From assembly GCA_964570785.1 (NCBI GenBank), contig CAZMZG010000051.1:1-12608 (forward strand): 12,608 nt of DNA. The letters run 5' to 3'. Under the pieces are notes generated by a model that saw only the letters and a list, made by a program, of their open reading frames with translations, searched no databases and was not told the DNA's origin. The DNA comes from Thermatribacter sp964570785. Its GTDB lineage: Bacteria; Atribacterota; Atribacteria; Atribacterales; Thermatribacteraceae. Shown in pieces: positions 6,609 through 12,608 of this stretch. Within the stretch, counting starts at the first letter, position 1; each line of letters begins with the position of its first letter. A program made the translations under genes and the position numbers.

Positions 6609-7988
6609 ATGGGAAAAACCAAAGTTACCATTGTTGGGGCAGGAAGTGCCGTTTTTGGCCTTTCTACGTTAGTTGGTATACTCCGTCATCCCGATTTACA
6701 GGGTATCGAACTATTCCTGCACGATATAAACGAGGAGGGGTTACGAAAAATCCACCGCTTAGCAGAGAAAATGAATCAGGCCTTTGACTCAGAAGTAACA
6801 GTAAAAAGCTCAATCCATCGGGCCGAAGCCCTGGAAGGAGCTTCCTTTGTAGTGCTTTCCATTGCCATTGACCGGGAAAAGTGCTGGAAGCTGGACCGGG
6901 ACATTGCTCTCAAATACGGGATCAACCACTATGCTGAAAATGGAGGACCGGGAGCTTTTGCTCACACTGCCCGGAATCTTTCAGTCATCATGCCCATTCT
7001 GAAAGACATGGAAAAGTACTGCCCCGATGCCTGGCTCCTGAACTTCACCAACCCGGTACCCAAGATATGTACAGCAGCATCTCTTTATACCAGAATAAAA
7101 ACCATTGGCATCTGTCATCAGATCAACTTCGGTTATTTCATCCTGGCTGGACTTTTTAGAGAGGAACTGGGGCTAAAACTCCCTCACGACTTTGCTTTTC
7201 GCTGGAACGACCAATCTCTGGCTCTGTTCCGGATGATGAGTAAAAAGGGAAAAGAGCATTTTCAGATCCGGGCCTGGGGGCTCAATCACTTCACCTGGAT
7301 GATCTCGGTAACTGACCGCCAAACCGGTGAAGACCTCTATCCTAAAATTCGTGAAAAGGTGGAAAAAGCCCCCTCCTTTTTTGAGCCGCTCACCATGGAA
7401 GTGTTCCGCATCTTTGGACTCATGCCGGTACCCGGTGATTGCCATCTCTGTGAATACCTGCCTTACACTCACAATGTAAATCGCAAAACCTGGGAGCGAT
7501 ACGACATCCAGATGTACGACTTTGAGTGGGCCGAGCGCAGCCGACAAAAGATGTGGAAGGAAATCGAACATATCCTGGAAGGCAAGACCCCACTTGAAAA
7601 AATGGGAGAAGTGGAAACCGAACGAGGAGAGTTCATTATCGCCGGAATCCTCAAAAACCTGAACTCCTATGAAGAAGCGGTGAACATTCCCAACCGGGGA
7701 TACATCCAAAACCTTCCTGAAGGAGCAATTGTGGAAGTACCAGCCTTGCTTGGAAATACTGGCCCCTTAGGAATAGCCCTGGGGAAGCTCCCCGAACCCA
7801 TTGCCGAACTCTGTCGCCGGCAAACACTTATCACGGAACTCACCGTACGGGCCATTGTGGAAGAAGACCGCTCGCTTGCTCTGCAGGCCTTGGCTCTGGA
7901 TCCCATGATTGATGATCCAGAAGTCGCCCGGAAGCTCCTTGAGGAGTATTTCAATACCTTTGATCCTTATCTCAAATTCAAGCTGTAA
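6609..7988 (+). CDS. GH4-family NAD+/divalent-metal-dependent glycosidase (alpha-galactosidase/alpha-glucosidase-like)
   Basis: This 459-residue cytoplasmic enzyme has no signal peptide. It carries the NAD-binding motif GAGSAVF (10-16) with Asp39 at the end of the second strand, the FTNP motif (146-149), the metal-binding Cys169-His170 in GICHQI, GLNHFTW with Asn226/His227, and GDCHLCEYLPY (276-286). GH4 enzymes cleave glycosides by redox-assisted elimination using NAD+ and usually Mn2+. The residues after the metal Cys track substrate: phospho-glycosidases have CDMP or CNVP, while CHxx forms act on non-phosphorylated alpha-glycosides. CHQI therefore points to a free disaccharide or oligosaccharide, consistent with ABC rather than phosphotransferase uptake. 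It does not match the CHSV, CHEV or CHG signatures I know, so substrate is open. AAGGAGG lies 7 bases before the ATG. Confidence 0.93.
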   Translation: MGKTKVTIVGAGSAVFGLSTLVGILRHPDLQGIELFLHDINEEGLRKIHRLAEKMNQAFDSEVTVKSSIHRAEALEGASFVVLSIAIDREKCWKLDRDIALKYGINHYAENGGPGAFAHTARNLSVIMPILKDMEKYCPDAWLLNFTNPVPKICTAASLYTRIKTIGICHQINFGYFILAGLFREELGLKLPHDFAFRWNDQSLALFRMMSKKGKEHFQIRAWGLNHFTWMISVTDRQTGEDLYPKIREKVEKAPSFFEPLTMEVFRIFGLMPVPGDCHLCEYLPYTHNVNRKTWERYDIQMYDFEWAERSRQKMWKEIEHILEGKTPLEKMGEVETERGEFIIAGILKNLNSYEEAVNIPNRGYIQNLPEGAIVEVPALLGNTGPLGIALGKLPEPIAELCRRQTLITELTVRAIVEEDRSLALQALALDPMIDDPEVARKLLEEYFNTFDPYLKFKL

Positions 7989-8065
7989 AGGGAGGTGAAA
8001 AAAAACAGCATACCGATTCGCAAGAAAGGAATTTGTCCATTAATTTTTTAAAGGAGGTCAAGGAA

Positions 8066-9322
8066 ATGAAAGGAAAGTTGTGGGTTTCCCTTTTGGTAAT
8101 GCTGATTCTGGGTGCATTTTTAGCAGCCAGTACCGGAGCTCAGGAAAAGGTCACCATTCGCTGGCTCTTTGAAACTGATTTTGGTGGAGGATGGAAGGTA
8201 CTCATCGAAAACTTTGAGAAAACACATCCCAACATTAAAGTGGAAATGCAGGAAGGTCCTTCGGCAACCAACACCCGTGAAGATATGTACACCACCTCTT
8301 TCATGGCTGGAGAAAGCACCTATGACATGGCCTACGCTGATTTGATCTGGGTGCCCAAGTTTGCTGCCGCAGGATGGATCATCCCTCTGGGAGATCGACT
8401 CACTCCATATGAAATTGCCCAGTTCTTGCCAGGAGACATCGCTGGAGGAATGTATCAGGGAAAACTCTACCGCATTCCCAGTCAGTCCGACGCTGGTATG
8501 CTCTATTACCGCAAAGACCTTTTGGAAGAAGCAGGTTTTGAGCCACCAATAACCTGGAACGATCTGGTGGAACAAGCGCAAAAACTGCAAAACCCGCCAG
8601 ATCTGTGGGGATTCGTGTGGCAGGGCAACCAGTACGAAGGCCTGATCTGCGATTACCTGGAACTACTCTGGGGAGCAGGTGGAGAATTGCTGGATGCAGA
8701 GGGCAATGTAGTTCTCGATCAGGGCACCGCAGCAGTGGAAGCCTTACAATTTATGTATGACGTCATCAACACCTATAAGATCTCTCCACCAGGAGTTACC
8801 ACCTATCAGGAGGAAGAATCACGTCATGTGTTCCATAACGGACAGGCAGTATTCCACCGCAACTGGCCCTATGTGTGGACTCTGGCCCAGAAAGAAGATT
8901 CACCCATAAAGGGCAAAGTCGGTATCACTCCCATGGTTCACAAAGAGGGATTTCGAAGTGCAGCTACCCAGGGAGGATGGGGATGGACAATTTCCAAATT
9001 CAGCAAACACCAGGAAGAAGCCTGGGAATGGATAAAGTTTGCTACCAGCTATGAATCGCAAAAAATCCTCCACTTTTACAATGGCTACATCCCCACCCGT
9101 CATGCCCTTTTTGCAGATCCTGACATCCTTAAAGAAAGTCCCCATTATCCCGCTCTGTGGCGAGTACAAATCAATGCCCGAACCAGACCACAACATCCCC
9201 AGTATGCTCAGATTTCGGATATTCTCCAGAGAAACCTCCACGCCGGCTTAACCGGAACCATAAAACCCGAAGAGGCAATCAAACGTGCCGCTCAAGAAAT
9301 CAGAGAATTACTGGGACAATAA
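8066..9322 (+). CDS. Sugar ABC transporter solute-binding protein (family 1)
   Basis: This 418-residue periplasmic sugar-binding protein of the MalE/trehalose-binding type delivers substrate to the two permeases downstream. The signal peptide is MKGK plus a hydrophobic core, with likely cleavage after STGA at residue 25. There is no lipobox cysteine, so the protein should be soluble in a periplasm. Mature features include YDMAYADLIWVPKFAAAGW, the YYRKDLLEEAGF segment and GFVWQGNQYEG (182-192). The last resembles trehalose/maltose-binding proteins and hints at an alpha-glucoside-type ligand, though this is weak. I chose the ATG at 8066 because AAGGAGG stands 8 bases upstream and the signal peptide then starts properly. 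An in-frame TTG at 8033 would add 11 residues ahead of the signal and is unlikely. Confidence 0.93.
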   Translation: MKGKLWVSLLVMLILGAFLAASTGAQEKVTIRWLFETDFGGGWKVLIENFEKTHPNIKVEMQEGPSATNTREDMYTTSFMAGESTYDMAYADLIWVPKFAAAGWIIPLGDRLTPYEIAQFLPGDIAGGMYQGKLYRIPSQSDAGMLYYRKDLLEEAGFEPPITWNDLVEQAQKLQNPPDLWGFVWQGNQYEGLICDYLELLWGAGGELLDAEGNVVLDQGTAAVEALQFMYDVINTYKISPPGVTTYQEEESRHVFHNGQAVFHRNWPYVWTLAQKEDSPIKGKVGITPMVHKEGFRSAATQGGWGWTISKFSKHQEEAWEWIKFATSYESQKILHFYNGYIPTRHALFADPDILKESPHYPALWRVQINARTRPQHPQYAQISDILQRNLHAGLTGTIKPEEAIKRAAQEIRELLGQ

Positions 9323-9344
9323 ATTATTAGGACAGCAAAAAACT

Positions 9345-9379
9345 GGGGGGCGGATACACCCGCCCCCCGCAGGCGGGTG
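9345..9379 (+). promoter_or_regulatory. Two mutually exclusive GC-rich hairpins before the MalF-like permease
   Basis: In the gap between the binding-protein and permease genes, GGGGGGCGG (9345-9353) can pair perfectly with CCGCCCCCC (9360-9368) around a 6-base loop. Alternatively, CACCCGCC (9357-9364) can pair perfectly with GGCGGGTG (9372-9379) around a 7-base loop. The two stems share 9360-9364, so only one can form. The second would bury GGGTGA (9375-9380), the best ribosome-binding site for the permease ATG at 9386. There is no T-run, so a simple terminator is unlikely. A stabilising stem after the binding-protein gene, which lowers permease output relative to the binding protein, is the conservative reading. 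Confidence 0.65.
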
Positions 9380-9385
9380 ACAGTT

Positions 9386-10288
9386 ATGGCCTACCGAAAA
9401 AAACCTTTTCTCACCGATCGACGTTTTGGATATCTCCTTCTGCTTCCGGCTCTCTTCCTTTTTGGAGTGGTTATCATCTATCCGGTAGCCAGAAACGTCT
9501 ACCTTTCCTTTCATGAGAAAAGCATTGCCACCGGTATGGCAGAAAGCTTTGTGGGCTTTAAACACTACCTAAAAATATTCACAAGAGATTTCCGCTTTCG
9601 TCAGGCTCTGGGAAATACCCTCTATTTTACCGGGGTATCAGTGAGTATAGAGTTTTTATTAGGGCTTGCTTTCGCACTGCTTTTAAACCTTAGCTTCCGT
9701 TTTCGAAACTTCGCCCGAGCCAGCGTTATCCTTCCCTGGGCTTTACCCACTGCAGTGATGGCTATGGCCTGGAGATGGATTTATCATGACATTTACGGCG
9801 TAGCCAATGATATTCTTCTTCGCCTGGGAATCATCCGCGAAGCGGTGGCCTGGTTGGGAAAAAGTCCTCTGGCTATGCATGCCACCATCTTTGCCGATGT
9901 CTGGAAAACCACCTCCTTTATGGCCTTGATGCTACTTGCCGGATTGCAGTCCATCCCTCAAGAACTCTACGCAGCTTCCAGCATCGATGGTGCCGGTGGT
10001 TGGGCACGGTTTCGCTACATTACCCTTCCTCTTCTGCGGCCGGTTATCATTCTGGCTCTCCTTTTTAGAAGTTTGCAGGCTTTTGCGGTTTTTGACCTCA
10101 TCTGGGTGCTAACTCAGGGAGGACCAGGAGGAACCACTGAAACACTATCGGTATATCTTTACAGCTACACCTTTCGATATTTGAACCTGGGCTATGGCTC
10201 TGCCCTTTCTGTGGCCATCTTTGCTCTTTCTCTGATCATTATTTTCGTCATTTTCCTCTTCCAGAAAGAAGAGGTGGAACTGGGATGA
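9386..10288 (+). CDS. Sugar ABC transporter permease, MalF/UgpA type
   Basis: This 300-residue inner-membrane permease has about six transmembrane segments, the first at roughly residues 16-34 (LLLLPALFLFGVVIIYPV). The FVGFKHY segment follows, as in MalF/UgpA proteins. The cytoplasmic EAA loop that contacts the ATPase is IPQELYAASSIDGAGGWARF...LPLLRP (about 192-219). It pairs with the next gene to form the channel. I chose the ATG at 9386 with GGGTGA 5 bases upstream; the in-frame GTG at 9377 adds three residues but lies inside the predicted stem. Its stop codon overlaps the next start (ATGA), indicating translational coupling. Confidence 0.93.
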   Translation: MAYRKKPFLTDRRFGYLLLLPALFLFGVVIIYPVARNVYLSFHEKSIATGMAESFVGFKHYLKIFTRDFRFRQALGNTLYFTGVSVSIEFLLGLAFALLLNLSFRFRNFARASVILPWALPTAVMAMAWRWIYHDIYGVANDILLRLGIIREAVAWLGKSPLAMHATIFADVWKTTSFMALMLLAGLQSIPQELYAASSIDGAGGWARFRYITLPLLRPVIILALLFRSLQAFAVFDLIWVLTQGGPGGTTETLSVYLYSYTFRYLNLGYGSALSVAIFALSLIIIFVIFLFQKEEVELG

Positions 10289-11121
10289 AAAACAAAAAAG
10301 TCAAAGCGGTTTTCCTTTATGTACTGATAGTTCTTGTGGTTGCTTTCAGTCTTTCGCCCTTTCTCTGGCAGGTTATCACTTCCTTTAAACCCTCCCAGGA
10401 AATCTTTTCGCGTCCTGTAAAATACCTACCAAGCCATATTGACTTAAGCGCCTATTCACGGATTTTCATCCGCCACCCCTTCGGAAGACAAATACTCAAC
10501 AGTATCGTCATAGCTTCCATCAGCACTTTCCTGTGCCTCTTCGTAGCTTCTCTGGCGGCCTATGCTGTGGCACGATTCAAAATAATGGGAGGACGAAGCT
10601 TTTTACTCTTTATCCTTCTTTTATCCCTTTTTCCACCGGTGGTTCTCATTGTTCCCCTTTACGAAATGGTCGGTTCCTGGGGGCTGATGAACAACTGGTT
10701 GGCATTAATTATTCCCTATGCTTCCTTGAACCTACCTTTTGCTATCTGGGTCATGAACAGTTTCTTCCAGCAAATACCAGGTGCTCTGGAAGACGCCGCC
10801 AGGGTTGACGGTTTGAGTCGCCTGGGAATCCTGGTGCGTATTATTCTCCCACTTTCGGCACCAGCTCTGGCTACCACTGCAATTCTGGTCTTCATTTTCT
10901 GCTGGAACGAGTTTTTGCTTGCCTTGACCTTCATGACCCGGGACACTGCTCGAACCGTGCCGGTTGGGATAGCTATGCTTTCTGGAGCTTCACAATACGA
11001 AATCCCCTGGGATCAAATTTCTGCAGCCACAGTCCTGACCACCCTACCCCTGGTGACCTTTGTAATTCTTTTCCAGAGAAAGATCGTAGAAGGCTTAACC
11101 GCCGGGGCAGTTAAAGGATGA
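10285..11121 (+). CDS. Sugar ABC transporter permease, MalG/UgpE type
   Basis: This 278-residue inner-membrane permease is the partner of the preceding MalF-type protein, whose stop codon it overlaps by 4 bases. It has six predicted transmembrane segments, the MalG-type EAA loop IPGALEDAARVDGLSRLGI...LPLSAPALA, and the characteristic end FQRKIVEGLTAGAVKG. No ATP-binding subunit follows, so energy is presumably supplied by a shared MsmX/UgpC-type ATPase encoded elsewhere. It is the last intact gene of the operon. No stem-loop with a T-run is visible after its stop. Confidence 0.93.
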   Translation: MKNKKVKAVFLYVLIVLVVAFSLSPFLWQVITSFKPSQEIFSRPVKYLPSHIDLSAYSRIFIRHPFGRQILNSIVIASISTFLCLFVASLAAYAVARFKIMGGRSFLLFILLLSLFPPVVLIVPLYEMVGSWGLMNNWLALIIPYASLNLPFAIWVMNSFFQQIPGALEDAARVDGLSRLGILVRIILPLSAPALATTAILVFIFCWNEFLLALTFMTRDTARTVPVGIAMLSGASQYEIPWDQISAATVLTTLPLVTFVILFQRKIVEGLTAGAVKG

Positions 11122-11252
11122 TAATTCGCTGAAGCCAAATAAAGAAAAATAGGCCTACCAGAACTGCAAAGTTTAAAGCAAAAACCCAAAAAATAAAGAT
11201 CTCGTACATTATTGTAGAAGCTGCAAGAGTTTTATACTATCTGACCCCATAA

Positions 11253-11347
11253 CTGTTTTGGAATGCTCTTAATCCAAATCATTACCTTGTAGGTCTGGAA
11301 AATTACCAGTGGAATAAAAGATCAGGTTTTTTGGCAAAGTCTTAAAT
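11253..11347 (+). pseudogene. 5' fragment of a third (MalF-like) permease, left of the gap
   Basis: The frame starting at 11253 reads LFWNALNPNHYLVGLENYQW, matching the extracytoplasmic stretch after TM1 in MalF/UgpA permeases and corresponding to the FVGFKHY segment of the intact permease at 9386. It then reads NKRSGFLAKS and hits TAA at 11343-11345. One frame over, the same bases read FWQSLK, which is what the family has at this point, so a frameshift in the six-T run (11327-11332) is likely. A stop (TAA, 11250-11252) lies immediately upstream and no TM1 can be found before it. The fragment continues on the other side of the gap. It may be decay or local assembly error. Confidence 0.6.
11293..11347 (+). 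repeat. 55-bp duplicate, left edge of the assembly gap
   Basis: These 55 bases are identical to 11448-11502 and end exactly where the N-run begins. Identical k-mer-length ends on both sides of a gap are the usual trace of two contigs that overlap in the assembly graph but were joined with padding Ns. The simplest view is one real copy rather than a biological repeat. Confidence 0.85.
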
Positions 11348-11447
11348 NNNNNNNNNNNNNNNNNNNNNNNNNNNNNNNNNNNNNNNNNNNNNNNNNNNNN
11401 NNNNNNNNNNNNNNNNNNNNNNNNNNNNNNNNNNNNNNNNNNNNNNN
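11348..11447. other. Assembly gap of exactly 100 N
   Basis: The run is exactly 100 N, the default scaffold-gap size, so its length carries no information. Because the flanks are the same 55 bp and both sides carry parts of the same permease fold in the expected order, the true gap may be zero, with the two 55-bp copies being one. Confidence 0.95.
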
Positions 11448-11502
11448 GTCTGGAAAATTACCAGTGGAATAAAAGATCAGGTTTTTTGGCAAAGTCTTAA
11501 AT
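11448..11502 (+). repeat. 55-bp duplicate, right edge of the assembly gap
   Basis: Identical to 11293-11347 and beginning directly after the last N. It continues into permease coding sequence, so this copy is in the more informative context. If one copy is removed with the Ns, the permease remnant is read straight across. Confidence 0.85.
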
Positions 11503-11503
11503 T

Positions 11504-12163
11504 TACTATACAATAGGCTATGTATTGCTTACCACCTTATCTGGACTTGTGTTGGCCTTATGGATTAACTCTATTAGAGAAGGGCTGGGAAGAATTGCCG
11601 AAACTTTATTTTTCTTACCCGTCATAATATCATGGGCAATAGCTTCCTTGCTCTTCTATTATTTGGGCAAGATAGAATTAGGACCATATAGATGGTTAAG
11701 TCATCCGTCAAGTGTCATGATGAAGAACATGAGACTCGTGAATACGCTTACAGCTCTTATTATACCCTGGGGAGTGAATGCTTTTGGTATCTTCTTAATG
11801 CGCCAGTTTATGTTAACGATTCCTAAAGACCTGATGGATGCAGCACGTATTGATGGAACTTCAGAACTAAGAACCTTTTTTCAAATAGTTCTTCCTCTGA
11901 GCCGCTTAGCACTTTCCTTCCTCGCTGTTCTAATGGCACTCTTCATTTGGGACGAGCTTTTTTGGGCTCTCATAGTAATAGATGATGTTACTAAACGTCC
12001 TGTTTCCTTAGGACTGGCCTTATTCCAGCAAAATTATGGACCTCTCGACTGGCACGTCATAATGGCTGGTGCTACCGTAGCCGCTTTACCCATCCTGGTC
12101 CTTTTCTTGATAGCTCAAAAAACATTTATTCAGGGGATAACAATGACAGGAGTCAAAGAATAA
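11504..12163 (+). pseudogene. Chimeric MalF-MalG sugar permease remnant
   Basis: The open frame runs YYTIGYVLLTTLSGLVLALW and on to a stop at 12163. The first part, through WLSHPS near 11693-11710, aligns with the MalF-type permease at 9386 (NTLYFTGVSV..., ILPWALP, AWLGKSP). From about 11717 it aligns with the MalG-type permease at 10285: MMKNMRLVNTLTALIIP against MVGSWGLMNNWLALIIP, then the EAA loop IPKDLMDAARIDGTSELRTF and the MalG-type end FIQGITMTGVKE. The C-terminal half of MalF and N-terminal half of MalG are missing, as from one internal deletion of about a gene length. An in-frame TAA lies at 11498-11500. The only nearby start, TTG at 11525, has no ribosome-binding site, so full expression is doubtful. 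A 212-residue product from that TTG would keep the EAA loop. Confidence 0.65.
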
Positions 12164-12191
12164 TACACAATGCATAAGGAGGCATGAATCG

Positions 12192-12608
12192 ATGTTCGAT
12201 TTTCTGAAAAGAAAACCACATCCGGACTTTGAAGAGTTTAAGAGTGTGGTTCAGGGGAAAAAGATCCCCAAAAAAGTCCACCAGGTAGAATTGCTGATTG
12301 ACAGAGAAATAATGGTTTACATATCCCAAAATTACCTTAATGAGCAACCAGTCCAATTTGCTCCCGAAAACAAAAGAGCATTTTTTAAATGGTACACTAA
12401 CTGGTGGTATCGTTTAGGATATGACTATGTGGGCATAATAGATGATCCTAACATAACCGGGCTCTCTTTCTTGAGCAAAAAAAGAATAACTACTGACACT
12501 GCCGAGCTTTCCAAAGAAAAAAGAGAGTGGATTGAGGAAGGGAAGGGTATTATCCAGAGCTGGGAGGATTTTGAATCATACCCCTGGCCGAAAATAGAGC
12601 AAATAGAT
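12192..12608 (+). CDS. UroD-superfamily (COG0407) protein, N-terminal part
   Basis: 139 codons are present and the gene runs off the window. The ATG is preceded by AAGGAGG (12176-12182) at 9 bases, and the gene starts 28 bp after the permease remnant, so the two were probably one operon. The protein begins MFDFLKRKPHPDFEEFKSVV. It contains KKVHQVELLIDREIM, FFKWYTNWWYRLGYDYVGI and, at the visible end, GIIQSWEDFESYPWPKIEQID. The SWEDFExYPWP segment and the overall pattern are typical of uroporphyrinogen decarboxylase-like proteins encoded beside sugar ABC transporters, rather than of true HemE. The superfamily also includes corrinoid methyltransferases (MtaA/CmuA). The function is not known, and the active-site region is largely outside the window. 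Confidence 0.75.
   Translation, partial: MFDFLKRKPHPDFEEFKSVVQGKKIPKKVHQVELLIDREIMVYISQNYLNEQPVQFAPENKRAFFKWYTNWWYRLGYDYVGIIDDPNITGLSFLSKKRITTDTAELSKEKREWIEEGKGIIQSWEDFESYPWPKIEQID

Noticed and set aside
7173..7709. Minus-strand 178-codon frame opposite the GH4 gene
   Set aside because: It is antisense to the conserved GH4 metal-site and GLNH motifs, with no sign of its own gene features.
9345..9379. GC-rich hairpins as a rho-independent terminator
   Set aside because: No T-run follows, and the permease genes immediately downstream have no other promoter visible.
11293..11502. The two 55-bp copies as a true direct repeat or target-site duplication of a mobile element
   Set aside because: They are exactly adjacent to a 100-N scaffold gap and equal a common assembler k-mer length, so an assembly overlap is far more likely.

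Overview
The window holds two divergent blocks and a third, damaged block beyond an assembly gap. The organism looks like an anaerobic, probably thermophilic, diderm bacterium of the kind found in Atribacterota, Thermotogota or Dictyoglomota. The solute-binding protein has a type I signal peptide with no lipobox cysteine, which implies a periplasm. The gene mix (GH4 glycosidase, multi-component sugar ABC transporter, UroD-like protein, SNF2 helicase with DUF1156 methylase) also fits. The phylum is an inference from gene content only. The 100-N run shows this is a draft or metagenome-derived scaffold.

Block 1 (1-5158, minus strand) is a DNA-modification or defence-type cluster. A good sigma-70-like promoter drives a 1,114-residue SNF2/DEAH helicase with a C-terminal DUF3883-like domain. 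Downstream comes the N-terminal half of a DUF1156/COG1743 adenine methylase, which stops before the catalytic DPPY region. The first codons of a probable minimal nucleotidyltransferase (MntA-like) overlap its stop codon by 4 bases. The pairing resembles DISARM-type helicase/methylase modules, but the methylase appears to be broken, split or replaced at the junction.

Block 2 (5537-11121, plus strand) is a sugar uptake and hydrolysis operon: LacI-family repressor, GH4 NAD+/metal-dependent glycosidase, solute-binding protein, MalF-like permease and MalG-like permease. A TTGACA-17-TAGAAT promoter with a large dyad over the start site suggests autoregulation by the LacI protein. A second palindrome sharing the TTGGCAAA element lies about 400 bp away, against the helicase promoter. 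Between the binding protein and the first permease are two mutually exclusive GC-rich hairpins, one of which covers the permease ribosome-binding site. There is no ATPase gene, so the transporter probably uses a shared ATPase encoded elsewhere.

Block 3 (about 11253-12608, plus strand, visibly more A+T-rich) starts with permease remnants on both sides of a 100-N gap whose edges are the same 55 bp. The remnant is a MalF-MalG chimera made by an internal deletion, with its first membrane segment missing and reading-frame damage. It is followed closely by the start of a UroD-superfamily (COG0407) protein that runs off the window.
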